NCBI RefSeq assembly: GCF_025985425.1
Contig: NZ_CP094972.1
Span: 992,001-1,056,000, forward strand
Source of the DNA: Entomomonas sp. E2T0
GTDB lineage: Bacteria; Pseudomonadota; Gammaproteobacteria; Pseudomonadales; Pseudomonadaceae
Length of the DNA stretch: 64,000 nucleotides
Direction: 5' to 3'
Made by a program: the position numbers and the translations under genes. This document shows positions 28,974-39,858 of the stretch, piece after piece. The notes beneath the pieces were generated by a model. It saw only the letters and a list, made by a program, of their open reading frames with translations, had not been told where the DNA came from and did no database searches. The first letter of the stretch is position 1, and every line of letters begins with the position of its first letter.

Positions 28974-29366
28974 ATGAGTATGCAGGACCCGTTAGCTGAT
29001 ATGCTAACCCGTATCCGTAATGCCCAAATGGCTGAAAAGTCAGTTGTAAGCATGCCATCCTCTAAATTAAAGGTGGCTGTAGCCAAAGTTCTTCAAGACG
29101 AAGGTTACATTCAAGGGTACTCAGTTAGTGAAAGCGTAAAACCCGAGTTGACTATCGAATTAAAATATTTCGAAGGTCGTCCCGTTATTGAAGAACTTAA
29201 AAGAGCTAGTCGTCCAGGCTTACGTAACTACAAGTCAGCTTCTGAGCTGCCAAAAGTACGTGGTGGTCTAGGTGTATCTATCATCTCTACCAATAAAGGT
29301 GTGATGACTGATCGTGCTGCTCGCGCTGCCGGTGTTGGTGGCGAAGTACTTTGTACAGTATTCTAA
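28974..29366 (+). CDS. rpsH: 30S ribosomal protein S8
   Basis: 130 residues: [20 protein letters not shown] start and the C-terminal [20 protein letters not shown] with conserved GGEVLCTVF end. S8 is the spc operon repressor in E. coli. Preceded by AGGAG and by a 185-base gap with two hairpins. Confidence 0.98.
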   Translation: MSMQDPLADMLTRIRNAQMAEKSVVSMPSSKLKVAVAKVLQDEGYIQGYSVSESVKPELTIELKYFEGRPVIEELKRASRPGLRNYKSASELPKVRGGLGVSIISTNKGVMTDRAARAAGVGGEVLCTVF

Positions 29367-29378
29367 GGGGAGTTAGCT

Positions 29379-29915
29379 ATGTCACGCGTTGCTAAGAATC
29401 CCGTTACTATTCCAGCAGGGGTTGAAGTTAAAATCGCTGGAGATCAATTTTCAGTTAAAGGCCCAAAAGGTACTTTAGAAATGAAAATTCATCCTGCCGT
29501 AGAAATTACTCAGGATGGTGCTGAATTAAAATTTGCCTTACGTGAAAATGCTGAACTTAAAGTGAAAGCAATGTCTGGTACTACTCGCGCCTTAGTTAAT
29601 AATATGGTGTTAGGTGTTAGTCAAGGCTTTGAGCGTAAACTATTATTAAATGGTGTTGGTTACAGAGCACAAGCTAAAGGTGAAGTTTTAAACTTAACCT
29701 TAGGTTTTTCGCATCCAATCGATTACCAATTACCTGCAGGTGTTACTGCAGAAACGCCTACTCAAACTGAAATTTTGATTAAAGGCATTGATAAACAACT
29801 AGTTGGACAAGTAGCAGCTGAAGTTCGCGGTTTCCGTCCACCAGAACCATACAAAGGTAAAGGTGTTCGTTATGCAGATGAAACTGTCCATCGTAAAGAA
29901 GCTAAGAAGAAGTAG
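29379..29915 (+). CDS. rplF: 50S ribosomal protein L6
   Basis: 178 residues: [20 protein letters not shown], two tandem L6 folds, [14 protein letters not shown], and [18 protein letters not shown]. Full length; 12 bases after rpsH. Confidence 0.98.
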   Translation: MSRVAKNPVTIPAGVEVKIAGDQFSVKGPKGTLEMKIHPAVEITQDGAELKFALRENAELKVKAMSGTTRALVNNMVLGVSQGFERKLLLNGVGYRAQAKGEVLNLTLGFSHPIDYQLPAGVTAETPTQTEILIKGIDKQLVGQVAAEVRGFRPPEPYKGKGVRYADETVHRKEAKKK

Positions 29916-29925
29916 GACATAGAAA

Positions 29926-30276
29926 ATGAGCGACAAAAAAGAAACTCGTTTGCGCCGTGCACGTCAAGCACGTTTAAGAATGCGCGAGCTGGAAGTTGTA
30001 CGTCTCTGCGTGTACCGCTCTTCCCAGCATATTTATGCGCAGGTTATTGCAGCTGATGGTGGCAAAGTATTAGCTTGTGCTTCTACGCTGGATAAAGAAT
30101 TGCGTGATGGTGCAACAGGTAATATTGAGGCAGCTAAAAAAGTAGGTCAATTAATTGCGACTCGTGCTAAAGCTGCTGGTGTAACCAAACTAGCCTTTGA
30201 CCGTTCTGGTTTTAAATATCATGGTCGCGTGAAGGCGTTAGCTGATGCTGCTCGTGAAGGCGGGTTGGAGTTCTAA
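29926..30276 (+). CDS. rplR: 50S ribosomal protein L18
   Basis: 116 residues: [32 protein letters not shown], and [20 protein letters not shown]. Binds 5S rRNA with L5. 10 bases after rplF. Confidence 0.98.
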   Translation: MSDKKETRLRRARQARLRMRELEVVRLCVYRSSQHIYAQVIAADGGKVLACASTLDKELRDGATGNIEAAKKVGQLIATRAKAAGVTKLAFDRSGFKYHGRVKALADAAREGGLEF

Positions 30277-30279
30277 ATT

Positions 30280-30807
30280 ATGGCAGAGCAAAGACGAGAT
30301 CGCGATAATCGCGAAGAGAAAGAAAGCCGCGACGAAGGTTACATTGAGAAATTAGTTCAAGTAAATCGTGTAGCTAAAACTGTTAAAGGTGGTCGTATCT
30401 TTACTTTTACTGCATTAACTGTAGTAGGTGATGGTAAAGGTCGTGTTGGTTTTGGACGTGGTAAATCACGTGAAGTACCAGCAGCTATCCAAAAAGCAAT
30501 GGAAGCAGCACGTCGCAATATGATTCAAGTTGATTTAAATGGCACTACTTTACAGTATCCAATTAAATCAGTACATGGTGCTTCTAAAGTTTACATGCAG
30601 CCAGCCTCTGAAGGTACTGGTATCATCGCTGGTGGTGCTATGCGTGCTGTATTAGAAGTAGCAGGTGTACAAAACGTATTAGCTAAGTGCTATGGTTCTA
30701 CTAATCCTGTAAACGTTGTGTATGCAACTTTTAAAGGTTTAAGAGACATGCAATCTCCTGATGCCGTGGCTACTAAGCGTGGTAAAACAGTAGAGGAGAT
30801 TCTGTAA
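30280..30807 (+). CDS. rpsE: 30S ribosomal protein S5
   Basis: 175 residues: charged start ([20 protein letters not shown]), [40 protein letters not shown]. The residues that give spectinomycin resistance when mutated lie in the KTVKGGR loop, which is wild type. 3 bases after rplR. Confidence 0.98.
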   Translation: MAEQRRDRDNREEKESRDEGYIEKLVQVNRVAKTVKGGRIFTFTALTVVGDGKGRVGFGRGKSREVPAAIQKAMEAARRNMIQVDLNGTTLQYPIKSVHGASKVYMQPASEGTGIIAGGAMRAVLEVAGVQNVLAKCYGSTNPVNVVYATFKGLRDMQSPDAVATKRGKTVEEIL

Positions 30808-30809
30808 TC

Positions 30810-30995
30810 ATGGCTACTGCTAACAAAGTAAAAGTTACTCTTATCAAAAGTACTAATGGTCGTTTAGCGAACCACAAGGCTTGTGTTAAAGGGTTAGGTC
30901 TACGTCGTATTGGTCACACTGTTGAAGTATTAGATACTCCAGAAAACCGTGGCATGATCAATAAGGCTTATTACCTTCTAAGAGTGGAGGATTAA
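30810..30995 (+). CDS. rpmD: 50S ribosomal protein L30
   Basis: 61 residues: [20 protein letters not shown] then [20 protein letters not shown]. Full length, 2 bases from both neighbours. Confidence 0.98.
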   Translation: MATANKVKVTLIKSTNGRLANHKACVKGLGLRRIGHTVEVLDTPENRGMINKAYYLLRVED

Positions 30996-30997
30996 TA

Positions 30998-31438
30998 ATG
31001 GCCCTATTTTTAAATGAAATCGCTAGTGCCCCAGGTGCACGTAAAGCTAAATTACGTGTTGGCCGTGGTATTGGTAGCGGTTTAGGTAAAACTGCTGGTC
31101 GTGGTCATAAAGGTGTGACTTCTCGTACTGGTGGTGGCGTTGCTCCAGGTTTTGAAGGCGGTCAAATGCCTTTACACCGTCGTTTACCAAAATTTGGCTT
31201 CGTTTCACAAAAAGCTTTAGATCGTGCAGAAGTTCGTACTTCTGAATTAGCTAAAGTAAAGGCTGATGTAGTAACACTACAAACTTTAAAAGAAGCTAAT
31301 GTGATTAACTATAGTGTTAAGCGCGTTAAATTAGTGTTATCTGGTAAAGTAGCAAGTGCATTTACATTAAAAGGTATTCCTGCTACCAAAGGTGCGCGGG
31401 AAGCTGTGGAAGCTGCTGGTGGTAAGTTCGAGGACTAA
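30998..31438 (+). CDS. rplO: 50S ribosomal protein L15
   Basis: 146 residues: [20 protein letters not shown] near the start, [18 protein letters not shown] in the middle, and the helical end [15 protein letters not shown]. Its stop is directly followed by the secY ATG. Confidence 0.98.
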   Translation: MALFLNEIASAPGARKAKLRVGRGIGSGLGKTAGRGHKGVTSRTGGGVAPGFEGGQMPLHRRLPKFGFVSQKALDRAEVRTSELAKVKADVVTLQTLKEANVINYSVKRVKLVLSGKVASAFTLKGIPATKGAREAVEAAGGKFED

Positions 31439-32770
31439 ATGGCTAAGCAAAACGCTCTCTCTTCATTTGCAGGTGGTGGTTTAACAGAGTTATATACTCG
31501 GTTAAAATTCTTATTCCTAGCAATTATTGTGTATCGAATAGGTGCTCATATACCTGTTCCTGGAATTAATCCTGATCAATTAAAGATTTTATTCCAACAA
31601 CAAGGAGGGACGATCTTTGACTTATTCAATATGTTCTCGGGTGGTTCTCTTGAGCGTATGAGTATTTTTGCCTTAGGGATTATGCCCTATATTTCGGCAT
31701 CAATTATCATGCAGCTCATGACTGCCGTAGTTCCTTCGTTAGAACAATTACGAAAAGAAGGGGAAGCAGGCCGTCGTAAAATAACTCAATATACTCGTTA
31801 TGGTGCGTTATTTTTAGCGATTGTTCAGGCCATTGGTATGTCATTAGGTTTGGCTAGTCAAGGTGTTACTTTTAGTACAGCTTTCTCCTTCTTTTTTATT
31901 GCAGTAACTACCTTTGTTGCTGGTTCAATGTTTTTAATGTGGTTGGGTGAGCAAATTACTGAGCGTGGTGTTGGTAATGGTATTTCCATGCTAATCTTCG
32001 CTGGTATTGTGGCTGGTATTCCTAGTGCAATCGTTCACTCCTTAGCTGCTTCTAATGAAACAGGTGACTATTTTAGATCATTTGCAACTTTGCTTGTGGT
32101 AGGTGTACTAATCATTGCGATTGTAGCTTTCGTAGTATTTGTTGAGCGTGGGCAACGTCGTATTGAAATTAGCTATGCTAGACGTCAACAACAAGGTTAT
32201 AAGAATTTTGCTAAACAAACTAGCCATTTACCATTGAAAGTAAATATGGCTGGGGTTATTCCTGCTATTTTTGCTAGTAGTATTTTACTATTCCCAGCAT
32301 CTATAGCACAGTGGTTTGGCAAGGCTGAAGGTTTAGGATGGTTGGGTTCTGTAGCTCAGTTGTTAGCACCTAATCAGCCACTTTATATATTGTTGTTTAT
32401 TGCTGGTATTGTATTTTTCTGTTTCTTCTATACTGCATTGGTATTTAATCCAAAAGATGTAGCAGAAAATCTGAAAAAGTCTGGTGCTTTCATCCCTGGT
32501 ATTCGTCCTGGTGAGCACACTGCTCGTTACATTGATGGCGTGTTAACACGTTTAACTTTGTTCGGAGCAATTTATATGGCGGCGGTATGCTTATTACCTC
32601 AATTTTTGATTTCAAAAATTGGTTTGCCATTTTATTTAGGTGGGACGTCTTTATTGATCGTAGTAGTAGTTGTGATGGACTTTATGGCTCAAGTACAATC
32701 ACATCTAGTATCTCATCAATATGACTCTCTAATGAAAAAATCTAATCTGAAAACCTATGGTAGATCGTAG
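31439..32770 (+). CDS. secY: Protein translocase subunit SecY
   Basis: 443 residues with ten predicted membrane helices; the channel of the SecYEG translocon. [20 protein letters not shown] is the plug region after helix 1; [31 protein letters not shown], and the cytoplasmic loops [20 protein letters not shown] and GEHTARYID follow. Begins with no gap after rplO, so it is translationally coupled with the ribosomal genes. Confidence 0.98.
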   Translation: MAKQNALSSFAGGGLTELYTRLKFLFLAIIVYRIGAHIPVPGINPDQLKILFQQQGGTIFDLFNMFSGGSLERMSIFALGIMPYISASIIMQLMTAVVPSLEQLRKEGEAGRRKITQYTRYGALFLAIVQAIGMSLGLASQGVTFSTAFSFFFIAVTTFVAGSMFLMWLGEQITERGVGNGISMLIFAGIVAGIPSAIVHSLAASNETGDYFRSFATLLVVGVLIIAIVAFVVFVERGQRRIEISYARRQQQGYKNFAKQTSHLPLKVNMAGVIPAIFASSILLFPASIAQWFGKAEGLGWLGSVAQLLAPNQPLYILLFIAGIVFFCFFYTALVFNPKDVAENLKKSGAFIPGIRPGEHTARYIDGVLTRLTLFGAIYMAAVCLLPQFLISKIGLPFYLGGTSLLIVVVVVMDFMAQVQSHLVSHQYDSLMKKSNLKTYGRS

Positions 32771-32794
32771 GTCATAAGGTTTGGGGAGCTAGTG

Positions 32795-32911
32795 ATGAAA
32801 GTCCGTGCATCGGTAAAGAAATTATGCCGCAATTGTAAGATTATTCGTCGCAATGGTATTGTGCGAGTAATTTGTAGTGCAGAACCTCGTCACAAACAAC
32901 GTCAGGGTTGA
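32795..32911 (+). CDS. rpmJ: 50S ribosomal protein L36, zinc-ribbon form
   Basis: 38 residues: [20 protein letters not shown] then [18 protein letters not shown]. It keeps all zinc ligands (Cys11, Cys14, Cys27, His32), the C+ form. Behind TTGGGGAG, 24 bases after secY, and followed by a terminator-like hairpin. Confidence 0.97.
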   Translation: MKVRASVKKLCRNCKIIRRNGIVRVICSAEPRHKQRQG

Positions 32912-32930
32912 TTGTGCGCTTATAGTGATT

Positions 32931-32963
32931 CTCAGTAGCTAGTGTGCTACTGAGTTATTTTTT
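32931..32963 (+). terminator. Terminator-like hairpin after rpmJ
   Basis: CTCAGTAG / CTACTGAG around an 8-base loop, then TTATTTTTT. Marks the border between the spc and alpha operons. Confidence 0.7.
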
Positions 32964-33037
32964 AACTACAGCAATAATATTTTATACCTTATTCCTGACT
33001 TCCAAGGTGAAAATAGCTGTCAAATGGAGTTTAATGA

Positions 33038-33394
33038 ATGGCCCGTATTGCAGGCGTAAACATTCCAGATAACAAACATACTGTTATCTCGTTGACTTAC
33101 ATTTATGGTGTAGGTCGCGTTACTGCACATCAAATTTGTGCAGCGGCTGGTATTAATCCAGCTACGAAGATCAAAGATCTTTCAGAAGAGCAGCTTGAAC
33201 AGCTTCGTGGTGAAGTGGCTAAATTTACGACTGAAGGTGACTTACGTCGTGAAGTTAATATGAACATTAAACGTTTGATGGATTTAGGTTGCTTCCGTGG
33301 CCTACGTCACCGTCGCGGTTTACCTGTTCATGGTCAACGTACTAAAACGAATGCTCGTACCCGTAAGGGACCACGCAAGCCAATTCGCAAGTAA
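33038..33394 (+). CDS. rpsM: 30S ribosomal protein S13
   Basis: 118 residues: [36 protein letters not shown], and the C-terminal [20 protein letters not shown] tail that touches the P-site tRNA. First gene of the alpha operon; preceded by a 126-base gap that should contain its promoter. Confidence 0.98.
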   Translation: MARIAGVNIPDNKHTVISLTYIYGVGRVTAHQICAAAGINPATKIKDLSEEQLEQLRGEVAKFTTEGDLRREVNMNIKRLMDLGCFRGLRHRRGLPVHGQRTKTNARTRKGPRKPIRK

Positions 33395-33419
33395 TTGTCT
33401 ACTATAGGATTTAATTATC

Positions 33420-33809
33420 ATGGCAAAACCTGCTGCTCGTACTCGTAAAAAAGTCAAAAAGACGGTGGTTGATGGGATCGCCCATATCCACGCTTCTTTT
33501 AATAATACCATTGTAACTATTACTGACCGTCAAGGTAATGCTCTATCTTGGGCTACTGCTGGTGGTTCTGGTTTCCGTGGATCTCGTAAAAGTACTCCAT
33601 TTGCTGCTCAAGTAGCGGCAGAACGTGCTGGTCAAGCAGCATTAGAGTACGGTTTAAAGAATCTTGAAGTAAATGTTAAAGGTCCTGGCCCTGGTCGTGA
33701 GTCTGCTGTTCGTGCACTTAACGCTTGTGGTTATAAGATCGCTAGCATTACTGATGTGACGCCAATTCCTCATAATGGATGTCGTCCACCTAAGAAACGT
33801 CGTGTTTAA
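33420..33809 (+). CDS. rpsK: 30S ribosomal protein S11
   Basis: 129 residues: [40 protein letters not shown] and the end [13 protein letters not shown]. Full length. Confidence 0.98.
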   Translation: MAKPAARTRKKVKKTVVDGIAHIHASFNNTIVTITDRQGNALSWATAGGSGFRGSRKSTPFAAQVAAERAGQAALEYGLKNLEVNVKGPGPGRESAVRALNACGYKIASITDVTPIPHNGCRPPKKRRV

Positions 33810-33823
33810 GGAGGCAGTGAAAA

Positions 33824-34444
33824 ATGGCTCGTTATATTGGTCCCAAATGTAAACTGTCTCGTCGTGAAGGTACAGATCTTTTCTTAAAGAGCGGTTCACG
33901 CGCGTTAGAATCAAAATGTAATATGGAAACTGCGCCTGGTCAACATGGTCAACGTCGTGGACGTTTATCTGACTATGGTTTACAGCTTCGTGAAAAACAA
34001 AAAGTGCGCCGTATTTATGGTGTATTAGAGCGTCAGTTCAGCGGTTACTATAAAGAAGCGGCTCGTCGTAAAGGTGCAACAGGTGAAAACTTATTGCAAA
34101 TTCTTGAGTGCCGTTTAGATAACGTAGTATTCCGTATGGGATTTGGTGCTACTCGTGCGGAAGCACGTCAGTTAGTATCACACAAATCTATTACTGTGAA
34201 CGGTCAAGTAGTTAATATTCCATCATACCAAGTGAAAGCAGGTGATGTAGTAGCCGTTCGTGAAAAATGTAAGAATCAACTACGTATTGCTCAAGCATTA
34301 GAATTGAACTCTTCTCGTGGTTTTGTAGCATGGGTTGAAGTAGATGCTAACAAGAAAGAAGGCGTCTTCAAGAGCGTTCCTGAGCGTAGCGATTTACCAG
34401 CTGACATCAATGAAAACCTGATCGTTGAGCTTTACTCCAAGTAA
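33824..34444 (+). CDS. rpsD: 30S ribosomal protein S4
   Basis: 206 residues: [20 protein letters not shown] start and an S4 RNA-binding domain [20 protein letters not shown] with [11 protein letters not shown]. In E. coli S4 represses the alpha operon by binding the rpsM leader. Cys9 and Cys32 are the only cysteines in the N-terminal region, so the zinc form seen in some bacteria is incomplete. Confidence 0.98.
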   Translation: MARYIGPKCKLSRREGTDLFLKSGSRALESKCNMETAPGQHGQRRGRLSDYGLQLREKQKVRRIYGVLERQFSGYYKEAARRKGATGENLLQILECRLDNVVFRMGFGATRAEARQLVSHKSITVNGQVVNIPSYQVKAGDVVAVREKCKNQLRIAQALELNSSRGFVAWVEVDANKKEGVFKSVPERSDLPADINENLIVELYSK

Positions 34445-34466
34445 TTGCTAAATTAAAGGTGCTACC

Positions 34467-35465
34467 ATGCATAGTATGCTAAATGATTTTCTGACTCCTC
34501 GACATATTGATGTTGAGGACATCAGTACAACTCGCGCTAAGATTACTTTAGAGCCTCTTGAGCGTGGGTTTGGTCACACATTAGGTAATGCATTACGCCG
34601 TATCCTGCTTTCTTCTATGCCAGGTTGCGCTGTAATTGAAGCCGAAATTGATGGTGTGCTCCATGAGTACAGCACTATTGAAGGTGTGCAAGAGGATGTA
34701 ATTGAAATATTGTTAAACCTAAAAGGTTTAGCTGTTAAGTTGCATGGCCGTGACGAAGTAACTTTGACCCTTTCTAAAAAGGGTGAAGGTGTAGTGACTG
34801 CAGCAGACATTCAATTAGAACATGACGTAGAAATCGTTAATCCAGACCATATCATTGCTCATTTATCTAATAAAGGTGCATTGAACATGAGATTAAAGAT
34901 TGCTCGTGGTCGTGGTTATGTACCTGCTGATGCTCGTGCTTCAGATGATGAAACAAGAGCAATTGGTCGCTTACAATTAGATGCTACTTTTAGTCCAGTG
35001 CGTCGTGTTTCTTACGTAGTTGAAAATGCTCGTGTGGAACAACGTACTAACTTGGATAAATTAGTGCTTGATTTAGAAACCAATGGTACTTTAGATCCTG
35101 AAGAAGCAATTCGTCGTGCTGCGACTATTCTTCAACATCAATTAGCTGCGTTTGTTGATTTACAAAGTGAAATTGAAACGATAGTTGATGAGCCTGAAGA
35201 TGAAATTGATCCAATTCTACTTCGTCCAGTTGATGATTTAGAGTTAACAGTACGTTCAGCTAATTGCTTGAAAGCAGAAAATATTTACTACATTGGTGAT
35301 TTGATTCAGCGCACTGAAGTAGAATTATTGAAAACGCCGAATTTAGGTAAAAAATCTTTAACTGAGATTAAAGATGTTTTAGCTTCTCGTGGTCTATCGC
35401 TAGGCATGCGCCTAGACAACTGGCCGCCGGCAAGTATTAAGAAAGATGATCGGTCTTTTGGCTGA
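34467..35465 (+). CDS. rpoA: RNA polymerase alpha subunit
   Basis: 332 residues. Assembly domain: [41 protein letters not shown]-terminal domain contacting UP elements and activators: [20 protein letters not shown] with Arg in the 265-equivalent position. AAGGTG ribosome site. The tail KKDDRSFG is close to Pseudomonas. Confidence 0.98.
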   Translation: MHSMLNDFLTPRHIDVEDISTTRAKITLEPLERGFGHTLGNALRRILLSSMPGCAVIEAEIDGVLHEYSTIEGVQEDVIEILLNLKGLAVKLHGRDEVTLTLSKKGEGVVTAADIQLEHDVEIVNPDHIIAHLSNKGALNMRLKIARGRGYVPADARASDDETRAIGRLQLDATFSPVRRVSYVVENARVEQRTNLDKLVLDLETNGTLDPEEAIRRAATILQHQLAAFVDLQSEIETIVDEPEDEIDPILLRPVDDLELTVRSANCLKAENIYYIGDLIQRTEVELLKTPNLGKKSLTEIKDVLASRGLSLGMRLDNWPPASIKKDDRSFG

Positions 35466-35508
35466 TCCTAATTACCACCGAGTGTATATTTGGTAAGGAA
35501 TTACAACC

Positions 35509-35907
35509 ATGCGTCATCGTAAAAGTGGTCGCCATTTAAACCGTACAAGCTCACATCGTAAAGCTATGTTCCAAAACATGGCAGTATCGTTATTTGAGCA
35601 TGAATTAATTAAAACTACATTACCTAAAGCAAAAGAATTACGTCGCGTTGCTGAGCCGTTAATTACTTTAGCTAAAGTAGATAGTGTTGCTAACCGTCGT
35701 TTAGCATTTAGCCGTACTCGTTCTAAAGAAGCTGTAGGTATTCTTTTTAACGAACTAGGCAAACGTTATGCTACTCGTCCAGGCGGCTATATCCGTATTT
35801 TAAAATGCGGTTTCCGTCAAGGTGATAATGCTCCTATGGCTTATGTAGAATTAGTTGATCGTCCTTTGAAGAAAGAAGCGGTTGAAGTGGAAGCTAGTGC
35901 TGAATAA
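35509..35907 (+). CDS. rplQ: 50S ribosomal protein L17
   Basis: 132 residues: [20 protein letters not shown] start and [20 protein letters not shown] end with a short acidic tail. Last gene of the alpha operon; a strong terminator follows. Confidence 0.98.
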   Translation: MRHRKSGRHLNRTSSHRKAMFQNMAVSLFEHELIKTTLPKAKELRRVAEPLITLAKVDSVANRRLAFSRTRSKEAVGILFNELGKRYATRPGGYIRILKCGFRQGDNAPMAYVELVDRPLKKEAVEVEASAE

Positions 35908-35928
35908 GTAATTAGCTACAAAAGTCAT

Positions 35929-35961
35929 AAAAAAAGCCAAGCTATATGCTTGGTTTTTTTA
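35929..35961 (+). terminator. Terminator of the alpha operon
   Basis: AAAAAAGCCAAGC-TATAT-GCTTGGTTTTTTT. The remaining 240 AT-rich bases up to mltD hold nothing I can support. Confidence 0.85.
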
Positions 35962-36201
35962 TTGTTGAAATTTATTAATATTTTATTTTTTTATAAGTTG
36001 AAATTAATGTAGTAGGTTAGATTGTTTATGGAAGAAATATATCAATCGTACATACATTGAATAGATTCTTTTAATAGTCTGTATCTGTTTTATAAATATT
36101 TAAATAATATAAGTATAAAAGAGCATATTAACTATATGATAGAGAATTATTTATTGTTTAAAGATAAGTTGAAAACTTACCTTCAGCAAAGAAGTATGTT
36201 A

Positions 36202-37599
36202 TTAATTCCGATCTGTAAGATACAGTTGTTGACCTGGTTTAATTGAAGCATTAGCGCTTAATTGATTAAGTTCTAATAGTCTCTCTAACTTAATATTATT
36301 CTTTTGTGAGATACTCCAAAGATTATCACCCGCTTGGATGGTATATTTTCTATTATCTTTTAATACAATAGTTCTTAAAGGTTGTTCTGAAGAGTTGCTA
36401 CTAGTAGAGGTACTGGCCACCATTGGTACTTTAAGTTGTTGTCCTGCTCTTAGCATTTGATTGTTAGCAAGCTTATTGATACTTCTTAATTCATTTACAG
36501 TAGTGTTATGCCTTGCCGCAATACTGCCTAATGTATCACCTGAGCGAATGTTATAATTATTCCATAATGAAATGTTTTCATTAGGAATACTACCAGTTGC
36601 CAATAGATCGCTAAAAATAGCAGCTTTATGTGCAGGAACTAATAATTGTTTAGGACATTCATTGTTGATAACAGCTTGTGCTTTTAATCCAGCATTTAAG
36701 TTTTGTAGCTCCTGAGAATCAACACCTATTAAAGAAGCTACAGTATCTAACTTAATTTGGTGGTTAATTTCTATTTTATTAAAGTAGGGTTGGTTAGGAA
36801 TAGGAGCCAAGTTTACTTGATAGTTATCAGGAGAAAATGCAATTTTAGATAAAGCTAATAATTTAGGTACATAGTGGATGGTTTCATTAGGTAATGATAA
36901 ATTCCAATAATCAGTCGGTCGATTTAGCTTTTGGTTTTGCTGAATAGCTCTTCTAACCGTTCCTTCACCTGAATTATAAGCTGCTAAAGCCAAAGGCCAA
37001 TCATTAAACATATTATGTAGATATTGGAGATAATCTAATGCTGCATTAGTAGAAGCAATAATATCCAAACGACCATCATACCAACGAGTTTGTTGAAGAT
37101 TAAAGTGAGTTCCTGTTCTAGGCATAAATTGCCATAAACCAGCTGCTTTCATATTAGAGTAAGCTGTTGGATTGTAGGCACTTTCCACAGCAGGTAATAA
37201 AGCAAGCTCTAAAGGCATATTACGTGCCTCTAATTGCTCAACAATATAGTGTAAATAAGGGCTACCTTTGGCAAATAATCGTTCTGTAGACTTTATATTA
37301 GAGGTTAATAAACGTTGTTGTTGGTCGATACGTGAGTTATTTGCACCAAGATATTCATTTTGTAGTTGGAAGCCATTGCGAACTCTTTGCCATAAGTCAT
37401 CACCATAAAAGCTTTGTTGAATAACAGTGCCTCTTTTTAGAATAATATGTTTATCTTGAGAAAGAGCTACAGCATTATTATTGGATAGTTGATCTTTTTG
37501 AGAACTACAGCCAGCCGAAAACATTAATACTAAAGTACTAATTAAAAGTATAGTTTTACATGCTATATTTGATTTAAATACGTTTATTAGGCCAACCAC
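36202..37599 (-). CDS. mltD: Membrane-bound lytic murein transglycosylase D
   Basis: A 465-residue lipoprotein that cleaves peptidoglycan to 1,6-anhydro-muropeptides. Signal peptide with lipobox FSAGC (Cys31). SLT catalytic domain near 115-240: ALLPAVESAYNP with the probable catalytic Glu139, AAGLWQFMPRTG, and ALAAYNSGEG. Two LysM domains at the C-terminus (SGDTLGSIAARHNTTVNELR and AGDNLWSISQKNNIKLERLL). In Pseudomonas mltD and gloB are adjacent, as here, divergent from the methyltransferase-rnhA-dnaQ group. Confidence 0.93.
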   Translation of the reverse strand: MVGLINVFKSNIACKTILLISTLVLMFSAGCSSQKDQLSNNNAVALSQDKHIILKRGTVIQQSFYGDDLWQRVRNGFQLQNEYLGANNSRIDQQQRLLTSNIKSTERLFAKGSPYLHYIVEQLEARNMPLELALLPAVESAYNPTAYSNMKAAGLWQFMPRTGTHFNLQQTRWYDGRLDIIASTNAALDYLQYLHNMFNDWPLALAAYNSGEGTVRRAIQQNQKLNRPTDYWNLSLPNETIHYVPKLLALSKIAFSPDNYQVNLAPIPNQPYFNKIEINHQIKLDTVASLIGVDSQELQNLNAGLKAQAVINNECPKQLLVPAHKAAIFSDLLATGSIPNENISLWNNYNIRSGDTLGSIAARHNTTVNELRSINKLANNQMLRAGQQLKVPMVASTSTSSNSSEQPLRTIVLKDNRKYTIQAGDNLWSISQKNNIKLERLLELNQLSANASIKPGQQLYLTDRN

Positions 37600-37692
37600 A
37601 TCAATATATCCCTACATTTAAAGTATCGATTTTAAAAAACATAATTTAAGAGGTCAAGTTTTTACAGGTTATTTCTTGATAAAACTCATCAT

Positions 37693-38493
37693 TTAAAAGT
37701 TGTTTTTCCATTCTCTAATAGTTTTAAATATTTCAATAGGTGACTGAAGTTCTTGTTTTATGTGATAGCTAGCCGTTTGTCTGATACTTTCTAAATGACA
37801 GCGTAAAAAAGGATTAGTTTGTTGTTCTAAAGTTAAAGTAGTGGGCAATGTTATTTGTTGTTTTCTTCTTAATTCTATACAGTATTCTAGAAGTTTCTTA
37901 GCTTTATAATTAGTGGGTTCAACAGTATTAGCAAATTTTAAATTACTTACCGTATATTCATGAGCTGGATAAATAGTTGTTTCAGCAGGGAGTTGGTTAA
38001 TTTTTTGTAAGGATTGGTACATTTGTTCCATAGTACCTTCAAAGACACGCCCACATCCTCCAGCAAATAAAGTATCACCACTAAAAAGCCAATGAGTTGT
38101 ATCGTCTAATTGTTTTGGAAAAAAATAAACTATATGATCAAGAGTATGTCCTGGAACAGCTATTACTTGGACTTTTTTTCCAATTATATTAATAAGTTGA
38201 TTATTTTCTAAAATAATATCTTTACTAGGGATAGAGGGATTATCAGGTGCTAAAACAATTGCTTTTGTGTGTTGTTTTAGGGTGTTAATGCCTCCTGTAT
38301 GGTCATGGTGATGGTGAGTGATTAAAATATTTGTTAATTGCCACCCAGAATGTTGTCTTAACCATTGTAAAACGGGCTCTGCATCACCTGGGTCTACAGC
38401 AGCAACTTGTTTAGTTTTTTTATTTTTGATTAACCAGATATAGTTGTCACTAAAGGCTGATAAGGCTTCTACTTCGAACATGGTAATACTCAT
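37693..38493 (-). CDS. gloB: Hydroxyacylglutathione hydrolase (glyoxalase II)
   Basis: Hydrolyses S-lactoylglutathione to lactate and glutathione, the second step of methylglyoxal detoxification. 266 residues, metallo-beta-lactamase fold. The two-metal site is complete: THHHHDH (59-65), the PGHT His, the FSGDTLFAGGCGR Asp, and AHEYT. The C-terminal HAGH domain follows (NPFLRC). Start could also be the ATG four codons later (MFEVEAL); neither has a clear ribosome site. 93 bases upstream of mltD. Confidence 0.94.
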   Translation of the reverse strand: MSITMFEVEALSAFSDNYIWLIKNKKTKQVAAVDPGDAEPVLQWLRQHSGWQLTNILITHHHHDHTGGINTLKQHTKAIVLAPDNPSIPSKDIILENNQLINIIGKKVQVIAVPGHTLDHIVYFFPKQLDDTTHWLFSGDTLFAGGCGRVFEGTMEQMYQSLQKINQLPAETTIYPAHEYTVSNLKFANTVEPTNYKAKKLLEYCIELRRKQQITLPTTLTLEQQTNPFLRCHLESIRQTASYHIKQELQSPIEIFKTIREWKNNF

Positions 38494-38650
38494 GTAATTA
38501 ACGTAAGTAAAGAAGATAACTTTTTATAACAGATTTTTGAAGTATTTTTTAATATTTTATCTATAGGTTTGTTATATAAAGAGATATATTGATGAATAAT
38601 TTAAAGGTGTAATCTGTTATATTGTGATTAATAGGAGCAAGATTAATTAA

Positions 38651-39409
38651 ATGACAGAGATACTTCCACCAAATCAACAACAAATGAAGCAGCATGTGCA
38701 ATCCATTAGGACATGGTTTGCTAGTGGTAAGGGGCAACGATTATTGTCACTTGAAAAACCATTGATTGAGCAAGCGCTTACCTACTATTTTGGTCGTTTT
38801 TTATTACAGGCAGGGCCATTATATAATTTAGTACAGCCTATAAAAGATGTCGATGAGATCATTTCTGTAGGTTGTGAAGGTTTCAATGCTGATATAGTTT
38901 GTGAGGAACATGCTTGGCCAATTCTGACAGAAGGAGTAGAGGCTGTTGTTTTGCAACATACTTTAGATTTTGCTTACTCTCCTCACAATACTTTACGAGA
39001 AGCTGCGCGTTGTATTAGGCCGGGTGGACATATATTAATTGTTGGTTTTAATCCCTATAGTTATTGGGGAATTTATCGGCGTTGCCATTTTGGGGTATTA
39101 AGTAAATCTCACAGTATTACTTATAGTCGATTAATGGATTGGCTAAGATTATTAGGTTTCGCTGTTGAACGTACATGGAAAGGGGCCTATGGCCTTCCAA
39201 ACAGTGTAGTAGTAGATAAAGTGATAGGTTTGGAGGCAATAGGGCAGCATCGTAAATGGTGGGGAAATGGTTTTTATATTGTTAGTGCCCGAAAAATGAT
39301 GATTCAACCGACACCATTAAAAAGCAAAAAGAAGAGTATTTTAGGTACTTTAGCTCCTATACCAGTGGTTAATAGAAATGATGTGAGGGTAGATGAGCGA
39401 CATAGTTAA
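38651..39409 (+). CDS. Class I SAM-dependent methyltransferase-like protein
   Basis: 252 residues; fits the Methyltransf_11 family gene that precedes rnhA in pseudomonads. The middle is typical ([20 protein letters not shown], then [18 protein letters not shown]). The SAM motif I is degenerate: [20 protein letters not shown] lacks the GxGxG loop, so activity or an altered substrate is uncertain. The C-terminus ([20 protein letters not shown]) is conserved. No substrate is known to me. Its end overlaps rnhA by 17 bases, so it is translationally coupled. Confidence 0.75.
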   Translation: MTEILPPNQQQMKQHVQSIRTWFASGKGQRLLSLEKPLIEQALTYYFGRFLLQAGPLYNLVQPIKDVDEIISVGCEGFNADIVCEEHAWPILTEGVEAVVLQHTLDFAYSPHNTLREAARCIRPGGHILIVGFNPYSYWGIYRRCHFGVLSKSHSITYSRLMDWLRLLGFAVERTWKGAYGLPNSVVVDKVIGLEAIGQHRKWWGNGFYIVSARKMMIQPTPLKSKKKSILGTLAPIPVVNRNDVRVDERHS

Positions 39410-39842
39410 AATTTATACAGATGGAGCTTGTAAAGGTAATCCTGGCCCTGGTGGTTGGGGAGCATTACTGCTTTATAAAGGGATAGAAAAAGAGTTATGG
39501 GGTGGCGAACTTGAAACTACTAATAACCGTATGGAGTTATTAGCAGCTATTAAAGGTTTAGCTGCTTTAAAAAGGCCTTGTACAGTTGATTTGCTGACCG
39601 ATTCACAGTATGTAAAAAAAGGCATTACAGAGTGGTTGGCAGGTTGGAAAGAAAAAGATTGGAAAACAGCTAATAAGAAACCTGTTAAAAATGTAGACTT
39701 ATGGAAAATGCTGGATGAACAAGTAGTAAGACACCATATTACTTGGAAGTGGGTAAAAGGCCATGCAGGTGATATAGGTAATGAACGTGCAGATCAGCTG
39801 GCCAATCGTGGTGTTACTGAAATAATAGAGAGTTTAGGTTAG
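39393..39842 (+). CDS. rnhA: Ribonuclease HI
   Basis: Removes RNA from RNA-DNA hybrids such as R-loops and Okazaki primers. 149 residues. Catalytic residues are at the same numbers as the E. coli enzyme: Asp10 ([14 protein letters not shown]), Glu48 (NNRMELLA), Asp70 (LLTDSQYV), His124 and Asp134 ([16 protein letters not shown]). Paired with dnaQ, 16 bases downstream, as in most gammaproteobacteria. Confidence 0.98.
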   Translation: MSDIVKIYTDGACKGNPGPGGWGALLLYKGIEKELWGGELETTNNRMELLAAIKGLAALKRPCTVDLLTDSQYVKKGITEWLAGWKEKDWKTANKKPVKNVDLWKMLDEQVVRHHITWKWVKGHAGDIGNERADQLANRGVTEIIESLG

Positions 39843-39858
39843 TTAAAGTAGAGTAGCT

